NCBI GenBank assembly: GCA_030913385.1
Contig: CP133159.1
Span: 4,567,001-4,631,000, forward strand
Direction: 5' to 3'
DNA: 64,000 nucleotides
From: Cytophagaceae bacterium ABcell3
Lineage (GTDB): Bacteria; Bacteroidota; Bacteroidia; Cytophagales; Cytophagaceae
The notes under the pieces were generated by a model, which saw only the letters and a list, made by a program, of their open reading frames with translations, did no database searches and was not told the DNA's origin. Position numbers and translations under genes: made by a program. Below, piece by piece: positions 8,700-17,961 of this stretch (position 1 is its first letter; the number at the start of each line of letters is the position of its first letter).

Positions 8700-10793
8700 T
8701 TACATTTGGCGTAAATAAGCAGCAGCAGGTTTAGGGAACTGGAACTGATTAAATTCGTAGAAAAAGCGGCTGCGCTCAAAAAACTGAAAGCCTGGCCTAC
8801 CAACGTGGGGGGCTTGAGGGTAAAAGCCAACCAAAAACTGAAGTGTTCCAAAAATCAAGTGCTCATTTCGAAAGCGGAGACCAAAACCAAAACCTGTCTG
8901 TAGGTTTTCGTTTTTAAATAAAAAACCTTCATTCCCTATATAAGCCATATCGGCAAAAAATATCAGCGCTGAGTTAAAGCCAAAAAAATTAAGTGGTGGG
9001 AAAAGGTTCAACTCCAGGTTTAAAACCCCTTTTTTGATACCTCTTAGATCAGGTGCATTAAAGCCACGCACCCCCATACTTCTATTTACATCAACCTCAA
9101 GCCATGGTAACGGATTGATACCTTCTGTGTACCTAAGCCCGACATAAACCCGAGACTTCCATCGGTGCATATTCATAATTGGGGTAAAGTACATAAATCG
9201 ACCATGAAGCGCCCCCTCTTCCCATATGGCTCCATTTCTATAGGCTCCGAGGGTAAAGTTCCCATAGAAATACCCTAAGTTTCTATTAAAACGGCTCCAA
9301 GCCATGTTCACCCCAAAGTAGGGCCTGCGGATATTGTTCAGCCCTTGATCAAAGCCGCTCACAAATGCTATTAAATCACCTTCTGGCACATCTTCTGTCC
9401 GGCCGAAACGGAAAATATATTTGTCCTTGAAAAAACGGGTATTGATATACCCAAGGCTACCCAACAACTGATGGCTGTTAAAACCGTCAGGCGGCATTAC
9501 GGTATGGTGCACCCTAGAAGCTTTTAATGCAGCCACCCATCGATTACCCTTAAGCTTTTGCTTGTTGCTCTGAATCAATTTACTCGAATAACCTATCCAT
9601 GCCTCCTGATGATTCATATAACTACGTGGTGGGTCATCATCCCAAGGCAAAGGATAATGCCCTTGTTCAAGCCAGGATAAACTAACGCCTCCTGCCCACT
9701 TTATCGCAGGAGAAATAAATTCACGGTTTAGACTAACCCCGTACCTTTTCACACCGTCTTCTAGAACATAATGTGCGTGACCGGTAAAATAAGTGTCATA
9801 AATATTATTTACCAGTAAATTGCCATTGTAATTGTAGCCAGCAGGCAACATAGGGCTAATCAGCATTTGATTAGAAATAGTAGTACCAGTTCCCAAAAAG
9901 TTGGCATCTCCAAGAGATAGGTTCCCTCCCGTCATCGGAGGGTCATAACGACCTCCGATGGACTTACTCCATACATCCTGAACAACTACTTCCACATCTA
10001 CGCTATCATTATCTTCCTGATAGTTAAGAATATCTATTTTTGAATCAAAAGTATACTCATACTGTCTAAGCAATCGCTCGTTTTCTGCAATTTCAAACGC
10101 GTTGACTTTATCCCCCTCTTCAAAAAGCAGTTTATTTTTTATAAGCCACTTTCTACTTTTAATATGGACGACATTCCCAGTTTTTTCTAATAAGTTTTTA
10201 GCCTGCCTTTCAGGATCTGTAATGGTAGCCCCAAAAGGATCCAACACTTTAATTTCTATACTTCTGATAACACGATCTTCGTATTGCTGGAAATAGCTAT
10301 CGCTTTGCTCGGTCGTCTCTTCTGCCCCTTCTTTCACCTCACCTTTCCTGTCAAACCTTACCACATTTTTAAGCAACTTAGCTATATAATTATCCTTTTG
10401 CACATAATCTTCAAGCTTCATCAACATCAGCTTGTCTTTTTTATACAATGTATCCCTAGAGGTTACAATACTGTCACGGAAGGATATGAGCGAATCTTTA
10501 TAGTCCACATAAATAGTACCGGCAGAATCTACATTGACTTCCTTATAAGCCATTAAAGAATCAGAGAAGGTTATATAATAATAATTGGCAACATAGAAAG
10601 AATCAGAAGGAGTATATGCGGTATCTTTGATGGAAATAAAAACATCATCTAAAGGAATATGCACAAGCGAATCTTTTACCCCTAAATCGCTTTCTATCTG
10701 CCCTTGCTGTGCTTTAAAAGCAGAACATCCACACAAAAAGTAGGTAAAACATAAGCCTGATAATATAAAAAGATATGCGGTTTTCTGAGACAT
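8700..10793 (-). CDS. Omp85/BamA-TamA-like surface-antigen lipoprotein
   Basis: 697 residues with a lipoprotein signal ending YFLCGC at about residue 23. A predicted helical/charged periplasmic part runs to about 160. POTRA-like sequence follows (IRSIEIKVLDPFGATI ... LLFEEGDKVNAFEIAENERLLRQ), then a beta-barrel from about 290 to the C-terminus. The stretch LRQYEYTFDSKIDI ... VDVEVVVQDVWS is typical of the last POTRA before the barrel, and NRSMGVRGFNAPDLRG looks like the conserved barrel-lumen R-G-F loop of the Omp85 superfamily. BamA itself is longer and has five POTRAs, so this is more likely a TamA-like or Bacteroidota-specific Omp85 paralogue acting in outer-membrane protein or lipid export. 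It stands alone between two long intergenic gaps. Confidence 0.82.
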   Translation of the reverse strand: MSQKTAYLFILSGLCFTYFLCGCSAFKAQQGQIESDLGVKDSLVHIPLDDVFISIKDTAYTPSDSFYVANYYYITFSDSLMAYKEVNVDSAGTIYVDYKDSLISFRDSIVTSRDTLYKKDKLMLMKLEDYVQKDNYIAKLLKNVVRFDRKGEVKEGAEETTEQSDSYFQQYEDRVIRSIEIKVLDPFGATITDPERQAKNLLEKTGNVVHIKSRKWLIKNKLLFEEGDKVNAFEIAENERLLRQYEYTFDSKIDILNYQEDNDSVDVEVVVQDVWSKSIGGRYDPPMTGGNLSLGDANFLGTGTTISNQMLISPMLPAGYNYNGNLLVNNIYDTYFTGHAHYVLEDGVKRYGVSLNREFISPAIKWAGGVSLSWLEQGHYPLPWDDDPPRSYMNHQEAWIGYSSKLIQSNKQKLKGNRWVAALKASRVHHTVMPPDGFNSHQLLGSLGYINTRFFKDKYIFRFGRTEDVPEGDLIAFVSGFDQGLNNIRRPYFGVNMAWSRFNRNLGYFYGNFTLGAYRNGAIWEEGALHGRFMYFTPIMNMHRWKSRVYVGLRYTEGINPLPWLEVDVNRSMGVRGFNAPDLRGIKKGVLNLELNLFPPLNFFGFNSALIFFADMAYIGNEGFLFKNENLQTGFGFGLRFRNEHLIFGTLQFLVGFYPQAPHVGRPGFQFFERSRFFYEFNQFQFPKPAAAYLRQM

Positions 10794-11596
10794 ACCACCT
10801 GTAAAAAATAGGATAACCTCCTTTAAAAAGTAGTTCAGACTGTAAAATGTTTAATATTTAGCCATCCATATCCCGGGTAAAAAAAAAGCTGAAGCTGGCA
10901 CAACAACTTTTCAAGTATTTCCCACCCTCTAATGATAATATTCACAAAGCACCTGGCATTTTTCACCTAAGAAAAACACCATTGCAGAACCGAAATAAGC
11001 CCAAACAGTGAATCTTATAGCAACGCCAGCCATAAAGGCAAATGAAGAAAGGTTAAAAATGTATAATCGAATAAATAAGGAAAACAAGAACAAGTATTTG
11101 TACTTTTCCAATACAAAAACTCAAATACACAGGAAGTATTTTATCCAAAACCTTAAATAACACCTAAAAACTTTCTAAAAAAAGACTATAAACAAATATT
11201 TACAATTTTATCTTAAACAAGAAATGGTAATCCAAACAATAAATTTTAACAACACCAACTACTATAAAACGCAAACCAACAAACAGACAAAAATACCAAA
11301 AACTAAAAAAGACCGTTTAATTTTAAACTACATATCGAAAAAACTATAAAAAATTTAAAAAATGCCGTCCAATAAAACACTTAACTAAAAAAGAGTAAAC
11401 TTGACTAAAAAATTGAAAATATCCGATAGACTCAAAAACACACGACCATAAGATTGCACTTTAAGAATAGAAAACATAAACAATTAAAGATAATACCTTA
11501 TTTTATAATTTTTTCAATAAATTCATGATGAAAATTTAAAACATTTATTATAAATTTATCTTCATATTACAATTAGGAACCTAAAAGACCATTGAC
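10794..11596. other. 800-base AT-rich intergenic region upstream of glnB
   Basis: No supported gene. The plus strand is very A-rich from about 11100 to 11540. A 60-codon minus-strand frame at 10929-11111 encodes a hydrophobic peptide but has no other support. The region lies between the divergent Omp85-like gene and glnB-amtB, so it should hold promoters for both and any nitrogen-responsive sites. No recognisable operator was found by eye. Confidence 0.5.
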
Positions 11597-11935
11597 ATGA
11601 AAAAAATTGAAGCAATAATCAGGACTTCGCATTTCAACAATGTAAAAGAAGCCTTGCACACCATCGGGATCGACTTTTTCACTTTTGAGGATGTAAAAGG
11701 TGTGGGAAATCAAAAAAGTGAAAAGACGGTTTACAGAGGCCATGAATATGACTTGGGCTCAATTGCGAGAACAAAAATCACTATCGTAGCACCAGAAGAT
11801 AAAGCGGACGAAATTATCAACTCTATAATGTCAAGTGCAAGAACAGGCGAAATAGGAGACGGTAAAATATTTGTTTCGACCATTACAGAAGCTTACCGGA
11901 TAAGGTCTGGCGAGAAGGACATTTCAGCCCTTTAA
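11597..11935 (+). CDS. glnB: PII nitrogen regulatory protein
   Basis: Senses 2-oxoglutarate and ATP/ADP and controls ammonium uptake, usually by plugging the Amt channel. At 112 residues it has the normal length. The T-loop reads TVYRGHEYDLG, with Tyr46 and Tyr51; Tyr51 coincides with the uridylylation site of the enterobacterial proteins, though no modifying enzyme is in the window. The C-terminal signature RTGEIGDGKIFVSTI is intact, and Arg/Lys residues near the C-terminus fit ATP binding. It lies 78 bases upstream of amtB on the same strand, the classic glnK-amtB arrangement, so it is probably the Amt-dedicated PII (GlnK-like). Co-transcription with amtB is likely. Confidence 0.96.
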   Translation: MKKIEAIIRTSHFNNVKEALHTIGIDFFTFEDVKGVGNQKSEKTVYRGHEYDLGSIARTKITIVAPEDKADEIINSIMSSARTGEIGDGKIFVSTITEAYRIRSGEKDISAL

Positions 11936-12013
11936 AAGTTACCAATACCATTACCAATAACCATTTTATACCAAACCATTTTATTAACCTAATTACTAGC
12001 TAAATAGAAAAAC

Positions 12014-13267
12014 ATGGAACCAACAACAGTATCAAATGAACTATTTACCGTAAACAACCTGTGGCTTATGATCGCTACAGCCCTTGTATTTATCATGCAC
12101 TTGGGCTTTGCCACAGTTGAATCAGGATTATCCAGGGCAAAAAATACTGTCAACATTCTTTTCAAAAACTCGATAATTCCAGGCTTAGGCCTACTTACCT
12201 ATGCCATGTGGGGTTTTAGCATTATGTATCCAGGCGAGGCTTTTGAAGGGTCATTTTTTGGCTGGGCTGGCTGGGGCGTAAGCTCACCAGAAGGAGCTGC
12301 TGGACTTATCGCATATGAAGACGGCCAATATACTTATTGGACAGATTTCTTATTTCAGGCTATGTTTGCCGCTACTGCAGCCACTATCGTTTCAGGTGCT
12401 GTAGCAGAAAGGATAAAACTTGAAAGCTTTTTACTTTTTTCTTTGATTCTTGTAGGCTTAATGTACCCAATTGTAGGCATGTGGAAATGGGGCGGAGGTT
12501 TCCTTGAAACGCTTGAAACGCCATTTATTGACTTCGCTGGATCTACTATTGTCCATTCTGTGGGTGGATGGGCTGCATTAGCTGGAGCTATTGTCTTAGG
12601 GCCACGTATCGGCAAATACTTAAACGGAAAAGTTAGACCTCTTCCAGGTCACAGCATGCCTCTTGCCACTATGGGGGTATTTTTCTTATGGTTAGGCTGG
12701 TTTGGTTTTAACGGTGGATCTGTCCTATCTGCGGACCCAGGCGAAGTTTCTCTAGTGCTTGTAACCACCAGCCTTGCAGCAGCGGCAGGTGCCTTTGGCG
12801 CAATGATTACATCATTCATTATTACAAAAACTCATGACTTAACCATGGTGTTAAACGGTATCTTGGGCGGATTAGTGGGTATAACAGCAGGTGCCGACCT
12901 GATGACTCCACTTGATGCAGCTATCATTGGGCTTGTATGCGGAATGATTGTTGTTTTCTCTGTCTTGTTCTTTGACAAAATTAAAGTAGACGATCCTGTA
13001 GGAGCTATATCGGTACACCTTGTATGTGGGATGTTCGGAACGTTGGCTGTAGGAATCTTTGGAAGCGAAGCAGGTGGAGCACAGCTCATAAGCCAGCTAA
13101 TCGGAATTGCAGCAACTGGAATATTTATTTTCCCAGTATCTTTAGGCCTTTTATTCCTAATTGACAAAACTCTAGGACTAAGAGTAAGCAGCAAAGAAGA
13201 AATTGAAGGCTTGGATTTAGGAGAACACGGAATGCGTGCCTATAACATTGATTATGAAAAGGCTTAA
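12014..13267 (+). CDS. amtB: Ammonium transporter of the Amt family
   Basis: A 417-residue integral inner-membrane channel for ammonium/ammonia with about 11 membrane segments. Family hallmarks are visible: FGFATVESGLSRAKN-like start (LGFATVESGLSRAKNTVNI), FQAMFAATAATIVSGAVAERIK, DFAGSTIVHSVGGWAALAGAIVLGPRIGK and FFLWLGWFGFNGGS. The two pore His residues are expected in the VHSVGG and in the later VHLVCG motifs. The cytosolic tail ends GLDLGEHGMRAYNIDYE, the PII-contact region conserved in Amt proteins. It follows glnB directly, and a strong terminator follows 27 bases after the stop, so glnB-amtB forms a closed two-gene unit. Confidence 0.97.
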   Translation: MEPTTVSNELFTVNNLWLMIATALVFIMHLGFATVESGLSRAKNTVNILFKNSIIPGLGLLTYAMWGFSIMYPGEAFEGSFFGWAGWGVSSPEGAAGLIAYEDGQYTYWTDFLFQAMFAATAATIVSGAVAERIKLESFLLFSLILVGLMYPIVGMWKWGGGFLETLETPFIDFAGSTIVHSVGGWAALAGAIVLGPRIGKYLNGKVRPLPGHSMPLATMGVFFLWLGWFGFNGGSVLSADPGEVSLVLVTTSLAAAAGAFGAMITSFIITKTHDLTMVLNGILGGLVGITAGADLMTPLDAAIIGLVCGMIVVFSVLFFDKIKVDDPVGAISVHLVCGMFGTLAVGIFGSEAGGAQLISQLIGIAATGIFIFPVSLGLLFLIDKTLGLRVSSKEEIEGLDLGEHGMRAYNIDYEKA

Positions 13268-13285
13268 TATTTTCCAACACTCAAT

Positions 13286-13320
13286 AAAAAAAAACCTGTG
13301 CAGAAGCACAGGTTTTTTTT
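13286..13320. terminator. Bidirectional rho-independent terminator after amtB
   Basis: CCTGTGC (13295-13301) pairs perfectly with GCACAGG (13306-13312) around an AGAA loop. It is flanked by eight A on the left and eight T on the right, so it can end transcription from both strands. It serves amtB and the convergent serine hydrolase gene. Confidence 0.93.
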
Positions 13321-13359
13321 ATTTTCAATATCACTTTCAGTGAAAACCGTCACAAACAA

Positions 13360-14541
13360 CTATTTTTGACCCAACTCTTTCTTGATTTTATTGGCTATTC
13401 CTTTAAGAGTGCTACTCCCTGTATTATTTAGTATGATAATAGCATCATTGTCTTTATAGTAACGAATAATACAAGCCCGAGCTCCTTTCCAATGTCCATA
13501 ATGATAAACCATATCAGGATTGTCTTTGATTTTTCTCCAACCAAAACCATACAGCACCCTTCTGCCATTATCCAGGTTTGTATACCCCATAAGTTCCTCA
13601 AGGGTTTCTTCTTTCAATAAGATTTCACTATACAAGGCTTGATCCCACCTAAAGAGGTCTTCTACAGACGAATATATCCCTTTTTCTCCAACAAATCCGT
13701 TCCTAATATCATCATCGAAAGGTTGATACCCCCACCGGTTCAATTGGTAATTATAGACACGGTTGGGAATTATAGGTTCATTAGCCAAACTAACTACTCT
13801 AGAGTTAGTCATTCCTAATACATCAAAAATCCTTTCCTGCACAAAACCCTGAAAAGTCATACCTGAAACCTTCTCGACCAGATGTGCCAACAGCACATAC
13901 CCTGTGTTATTATAAGCGAACCTTGTACCTGGCTTAAACTGAAGTCTCGGCTGTTTATCACTTAAAATATACGGCATTTCAGTATTGGTAGCTATTTTAC
14001 AACTGTCCCAATAGCATAAATAAGTAGGCACATAGTTCAAAAAGTTAATTAGGCCAGAAGTATGGTTCAACAAATGTCTTACCTTAATACCTTCGTATGG
14101 AAGTTCAGGCATATACTCAGTAATGTCATCATCAAGATTGATTTTGCCTTCATCCCTAAGCATCAAAACCGAAACCGCCGTAAATTGCTTTGATACAGAG
14201 GCTAGGTGAAAAGAAGATTCTGGCAGCAAAGGCTCCTTTCTCTCAAAGTTGCTATACCCGTAAGATTTTTTAAAAATAATTTCTCCACCTTTGCTTACAA
14301 GCACGCTCCCATTAAATAGTCGTCTCTTGTGAAGCCTCTGCAAATAGCTATCTATTCTTTTTTGATGAGCGGAAAACTCTGGATAATTAACCACTTCTAC
14401 TGAAACATCAAAAGTACCACTTATAGAATCTTCGTCTACTTTTGCAGATTCTAAAACATCTTGACTCCCCTCAATCTTCGATAGCTCACAGCCAGATAAG
14501 TAAAGACAACCCAGCAACATTAATATTATACCGTATTTCAT
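13360..14541 (-). CDS. Serine hydrolase, class C beta-lactamase/penicillin-binding-protein family, lipoprotein
   Basis: A periplasmic or surface-anchored active-site-serine hydrolase of the AmpC/EstB/PBP4* type. The catalytic SxxK motif is visible as SVSK in LASVSKQFTAVSVL, the YxN motif as YNN in FAYNNTGYVLLAHLVE, and a third motif as HYGHWKG near the C-terminus. The start chosen is the internal Met at 14541 because it gives a clean lipoprotein signal (MKYGIILMLLGCLYLSGC); the frame is open 32 codons further upstream but encodes an unlikely leader. At 393 residues it has the usual single-domain length. The substrate (peptidoglycan peptide, ester or D-amino peptide) cannot be told. It stands alone, converging on amtB. 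Confidence 0.88.
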   Translation of the reverse strand: MKYGIILMLLGCLYLSGCELSKIEGSQDVLESAKVDEDSISGTFDVSVEVVNYPEFSAHQKRIDSYLQRLHKRRLFNGSVLVSKGGEIIFKKSYGYSNFERKEPLLPESSFHLASVSKQFTAVSVLMLRDEGKINLDDDITEYMPELPYEGIKVRHLLNHTSGLINFLNYVPTYLCYWDSCKIATNTEMPYILSDKQPRLQFKPGTRFAYNNTGYVLLAHLVEKVSGMTFQGFVQERIFDVLGMTNSRVVSLANEPIIPNRVYNYQLNRWGYQPFDDDIRNGFVGEKGIYSSVEDLFRWDQALYSEILLKEETLEELMGYTNLDNGRRVLYGFGWRKIKDNPDMVYHYGHWKGARACIIRYYKDNDAIIILNNTGSSTLKGIANKIKKELGQK

Positions 14542-14641
14542 CAAGTTCACAATTAACAGCAAGCTGGACTTCTCCAAACACCACCATTTGCCTGCAAATA
14601 TAGGAATATAGCGCCAAAACCATTTACCCTTTTCCAAAAGA

Positions 14642-15164
14642 CAGAAGTGTCAGCCTATTTTTAACGCTTGAAGGCTTTAACTATTTCAGCGCTGCTACCA
14701 CTTAAATGAAAGAAAAAATAAATTTTCATACATAAACATTAACTTTTCTGAGATGCCGACTGTTTACTTTAAAAGGGTTTACAGATATGGGTGATAAGAG
14801 AAATAATATGAACGGGGACAGGGAGCTATCTGATCTGGTAATAAACTCAAAAGGACAACTATGTGAAATACTAGATTTAGGTAGCACAATATTTGTACAT
14901 GTATTTAATTCTTTAAGAGAAGACCCTTGGGTTGGTATAAGTTTTAGTTTTAACCCGAGGTTTATTTCAAGAAGTGTAGGATGGTAACACAAGGAAAAAA
15001 GTCTGTTTAATTATCAAAAACAAAGTGCAAATTTCTAAGAGGTGGCAAAAAATAAATCAATACGGTACCTGTTAGCCAGAACAACCAGTTCAGCCAATCG
15101 AGGTTACAGTCAGATTTAGCGTTTTGCCCCAACTAGAAATTCTACCAGTAACTTTGTTTACTAA
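14642..15164. other. 520-base stretch without a supported gene
   Basis: Lies between two minus-strand genes. Short overlapping frames exist on both strands (plus 14787-14987, 66 codons; minus 14726-14992, 88 codons). Neither has a recognisable domain, and the two overlap almost fully, so at most one is real. The plus frame ends at FNPRFISRSVGW and could be a remnant. No hairpin with a U-run was noted. Confidence 0.4.
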
Positions 15165-15653
15165 TCAACAGGCTTTTTTCCAATAATCATATGCAATATC
15201 GAGCGAGTGGTTTATTTCTTCGAGGACCATTTCTGGATCAGGGTCTGAGATATACCTGCTTTGGGGAAGGAACATGCAAGCCACCAAACTCTTATCTTGA
15301 GTGTTTTTTGCTTTATTAAGAAGAAAGTGATATATCGGGTCTGGAAATATTTGTAAAAGACTGTTTATATCCTCAGCAGTTTCCGAATGCCGTATTAAAG
15401 CAAACATTTCCATAACTGCATCATCAGATTTATCCAGTGCCTTATACAAAGCATAATATGCCAAGTATTCCTTATTCTCAAGCGCTGAATTGTTTATCTG
15501 CTGAAACACAGCAAGACAATCGTTTGAGCTTTGGCAATTTTTTAAGGCATAATTAAAATACATTTGCGCATCTTCATTGTCCTGCAGCAAAGCTTTTTCC
15601 TTTGCCACTTGACACAGTTTTTCTATATACTGAACTACGTCGTTGTTCTTCAT
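15165..15653 (-). CDS. Hypothetical helical protein, 162 aa
   Basis: No signal peptide or membrane segment; the composition is helix-rich, with the Ala/Leu/Asn/Glu pattern of a tetratricopeptide- or HEAT-like cytosolic protein. One example is EDAQMYFNYALKNCQSSNDCLAVFQQI, followed by repeating helical pairs. Six Cys residues are scattered, without a CxxC arrangement. The start at 15653 (MKNNDVVQYIEKL) is well placed. No family is recognised. It lies 197 bases downstream of the WYL regulator gene on the same strand, with one copy of the dispersed repeat (15685-15710) in between, so a functional link is possible but unproven. Confidence 0.6.
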   Translation of the reverse strand: MKNNDVVQYIEKLCQVAKEKALLQDNEDAQMYFNYALKNCQSSNDCLAVFQQINNSALENKEYLAYYALYKALDKSDDAVMEMFALIRHSETAEDINSLLQIFPDPIYHFLLNKAKNTQDKSLVACMFLPQSRYISDPDPEMVLEEINHSLDIAYDYWKKAC

Positions 15654-15684
15654 AAGGCTTTTTTGTTATGAGTAAAAAATCTTA

Positions 15685-15710
15685 AACCTGAATTATGCAA
15701 TAGATTTCGC
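15685..15710 (+). repeat. Dispersed AACCTGAATTATGCA repeat, copy a
   Basis: Reads AACCTGAATTATGCAATAG and continues ATTTCGC. It is a single half-copy of the family found at 21722, 27288, 35865, 37037 and 48239, lying in the gap between the WYL regulator and the 162-residue hypothetical gene. Confidence 0.65.
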
Positions 15711-15849
15711 AGTTTAACCACCGACTCCTTGCCTAAACATCAAAGAGCAGGCATATTTAGTTTACTTATAACAAAAAAAAGCCGTCACAACGCATTGAAA
15801 CTGCGTGGTAGAAAATTTTGTAAAAAATATGCACAAAGGTTAAGCAAAG

Positions 15850-16851
15850 TCAATAGTTTGCCAAGGCATTTTGTAACATGGCAATCATTTGCTGCTTGAC
15901 CGATTCAGGCTCAACCACTTTTACATTTTCACCATAGCTCAGCAGTTGCATCATAAGTTCATAGGTAGGAAAAACATAAAGCTGTATCAAGCACTCATCT
16001 TCAGACTCCTTAACAACCTTTTGCGAATGATGCAAAGGAAGTGTCTTTATATAATCTGCAGCTTTAGGGGTAAAAGAAAGGAGGAGTTCAACAGGGTCAT
16101 CCTGCATGGACGTAATTCCAAAGGCATGTCGGAAATACTTATCTCTATCAAACCCCTTATCCGACTCATAATAAGCGGTTAGCATCTCTAATTCAACAAT
16201 TCGGTCTAAGCCGAAGACCTTTACTTTATCATGATTGGTATCTTTGCCTATTACATACCATCTATTTCTAAATTCTTTAAGCAAATAAGGTTCTAGCTTA
16301 TAAGATTTAAGCACCTGCTCGCCGTGTTTTTTATAGCTGAATTCAATCAATTGTTTTGCTTTAATCGCCTCTACAATCTTGTTCAACAAATGGCCGCCGG
16401 ACAGATAAGGGGGGTTATCAAACTCAACAAAGTCAAAAGTTTCGCTATCACTGATACGATTTAAATTAAATGCCTCAACGATTTTCCCCACAGCACCAGA
16501 AAACTGTCCCATCAGAGGAATGCTTTTTAACTGATCCAGCACAGCAACGGCAAACTGAAGCGCATTTACCTCTTCTTCATTAAGCGGAATCTTGTCAATA
16601 GAAAAGTCTTGCTCTGAATAATAATACCCTTTTTTCACTCTGTCATAAGCAATTGGGGCAAAATATCCCAACTCTTCGTTATGCCTCATATCTTCGATGT
16701 CTTTGTCAATGGTGCGAAAAGACACTTTACAGCCTAGCGCATCCATGCAGGCTTCACAAAGCTCCTCTTTAGAAGGATACTTACGCATTTTATTAGTAAG
16801 GCATTTATTGATAATCCTATACCTTACCAATGCATCTTTGTTAATAGGCAT
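15850..16851 (-). CDS. WYL-domain transcriptional regulator (YafY/PafC-like)
   Basis: A ligand-responsive DNA-binding regulator. The N-terminal 60-70 residues form a helix-turn-helix (YPSKEELCEACMDALGCKVSFRTIDKDIEDMR). A WYL domain lies at about 145-235, containing the pattern LIEFSYKKHGEQ ... LEPYLLKEFRNRWYVIGKD; the W-Y-V triad is the signature. A WCX-like C-terminal part (VELLLSFTPKAADYIKTLPLHHSQ) completes the usual 320-330-residue architecture. WYL proteins bind nucleic acids or nucleotide ligands and often control DNA-damage, defence or metabolic genes. Here the neighbours are a hypothetical gene downstream and an acidic lipoprotein upstream, which give no clear target. Confidence 0.88.
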   Translation of the reverse strand: MPINKDALVRYRIINKCLTNKMRKYPSKEELCEACMDALGCKVSFRTIDKDIEDMRHNEELGYFAPIAYDRVKKGYYYSEQDFSIDKIPLNEEEVNALQFAVAVLDQLKSIPLMGQFSGAVGKIVEAFNLNRISDSETFDFVEFDNPPYLSGGHLLNKIVEAIKAKQLIEFSYKKHGEQVLKSYKLEPYLLKEFRNRWYVIGKDTNHDKVKVFGLDRIVELEMLTAYYESDKGFDRDKYFRHAFGITSMQDDPVELLLSFTPKAADYIKTLPLHHSQKVVKESEDECLIQLYVFPTYELMMQLLSYGENVKVVEPESVKQQMIAMLQNALANY

Positions 16852-16898
16852 AATAGAAGTTGAGTAAATAAACTTTATGTGCTTCTAAAATAAAAAAA

Positions 16899-16935
16899 GG
16901 CCTGAAGGAGTAAAAATCCATCAAGCCTTTTTTTT
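16899..16935 (-). terminator. Terminator hairpin after the acidic lipoprotein gene
   Basis: GGCCTGAAGGA (16899-16909) pairs with TCCATCAAGCC (16917-16927) with two mismatches, flanked by A and T runs on the two sides. On the minus strand it follows the acidic lipoprotein gene by 22 bases; the flanking A-run gives the U-tract. Confidence 0.75.
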
Positions 16936-16957
16936 AAGAGCTGTATTATAATATCAA

Positions 16958-17227
16958 TTATTCAGCGTCCTCTTCTTCAGTTTCGTCCTCAGCGCCTTCT
17001 TCTTCAGTTTCTTCAACATCAGCAGCCTCATCTAGATCTTCAACATCTTCTTCAGTTGCAGAAACTTCAGCATCTAGTTCTTCAACATCACCTTCTAATT
17101 CTACTTCATCAGAAATTTCAGTTTCAGCAGTAGCATCGTTTGCAGTCTCTTCTTCTGGAGCAGAACAAGCAAACATCATAGAAGCTAAAAATACGATCGC
17201 GCTGAATTTTGCAAATACTTTTTTCAT
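16958..17227 (-). CDS. Small, extremely acidic lipoprotein
   Basis: 89 residues: a lipoprotein signal (FSAIVFLASMMFAC, lipidated Cys at about residue 21) followed by a tail that is almost half Glu and Asp, with Ala, Thr and Val as the other common residues and no Lys or Arg. The mature part is certainly disordered. It could bind cations, carry charge to the cell surface or act as a spacer; no family is recognised. It has its own terminator and is divergent from the ECF sigma factor gene 143 bases away, so the two may share a control region. The reading frame is convincing because of the signal peptide. Confidence 0.72.
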   Translation of the reverse strand: MKKVFAKFSAIVFLASMMFACSAPEEETANDATAETEISDEVELEGDVEELDAEVSATEEDVEDLDEAADVEETEEEGAEDETEEEDAE

Positions 17228-17370
17228 AATTGTAAGTGGTTAGTTAATCCTAGTTAAATAATATAAATTGTACCCTTAATACAAAAAGTAATTAAAGGTA
17301 ACCCACGAAAAAATATTTTTTTTTAATTTGGGTTACTTACATAAGAATAAAGTATTAAATATTGAAGTTA

Positions 17371-17961
17371 ATGAGCAAAAGCAACCACCTTTCTGACGAA
17401 GAAATAACGGCTGGGATTAAAGAAGGGGACTTATCGGTGCTAAAAATAGTCTACAAACTATACTTTCCGATGATCCTTCACTTTATTGCCAAAAACAATG
17501 GTTCAGAACAGGAGGCAAAAGATATCTATCAGGAAGCCATTATTAACTTGTATGAAAAGGTAAAAGACAGCGACTTTTTACTTAACTGCAAGGTCAAAAC
17601 GTATATATATTCGGTATGCAGAAGAAAATGGCTAAAAAAACTGTTAGAAAAATCGAAGAATACTGGCAGAGTTGAAGACTTTGAAGAGTTTCTGGAGATA
17701 GAAAAAGAAGACAGCCAAGCAAAGGACAATGAGATCAGGTTTAACATTATGTATAAATCACTTAGTCGGTTAGGAGAACCTTGCAGGACTATTTTGGAAG
17801 ATTTTTACATAAGGAACCTGAACATGGAAATGATTACCGAAAAGTTTGGATATACTAACCCAGACAATGCCAAAAACCAAAAATATAAGTGCCTGATGAG
17901 GCTAAAAAAAATGTTCTTCAGTGCTTACAACAACCAGGATAACTTAGACGATCATGAATGA
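17371..17961 (+). CDS. ECF-type RNA polymerase sigma factor
   Basis: Directs RNA polymerase to a stress or envelope regulon. The start chosen is the ATG at 17371 (MSKSNHLSDEEITAGI) rather than the upstream TTG at 17362. Region 2 spans about residues 20-95 (IVYKLYFPMILHFIAKNNGSEQEAKDIYQEAIINLYEKV). Region 4 spans about 125-190 (SRLGEPCRTILEDFYIRNLNMEMITEKFGYTNPDNAKNQKYKCLMRLKK), with a helix-turn-helix that carries the -35 contact. The length of 196 residues fits. Its stop overlaps the start of the next gene by 8 bases, so the two are translationally coupled. That partner looks like its anti-sigma factor fused to a protease, which makes the pair notable. Confidence 0.9.
   Translation: MSKSNHLSDEEITAGIKEGDLSVLKIVYKLYFPMILHFIAKNNGSEQEAKDIYQEAIINLYEKVKDSDFLLNCKVKTYIYSVCRRKWLKKLLEKSKNTGRVEDFEEFLEIEKEDSQAKDNEIRFNIMYKSLSRLGEPCRTILEDFYIRNLNMEMITEKFGYTNPDNAKNQKYKCLMRLKKMFFSAYNNQDNLDDHE

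Noticed and set aside
10929-11111. 60-codon minus-strand frame encoding a hydrophobic peptide
   Set aside because: No family, no clear ribosome site, and it lies in an AT-rich region. A small membrane protein cannot be ruled out but is not supported.
14726-14992. Overlapping short frames on both strands (66 and 88 codons)
   Set aside because: Neither has domain, signal or operon support and they overlap almost completely.
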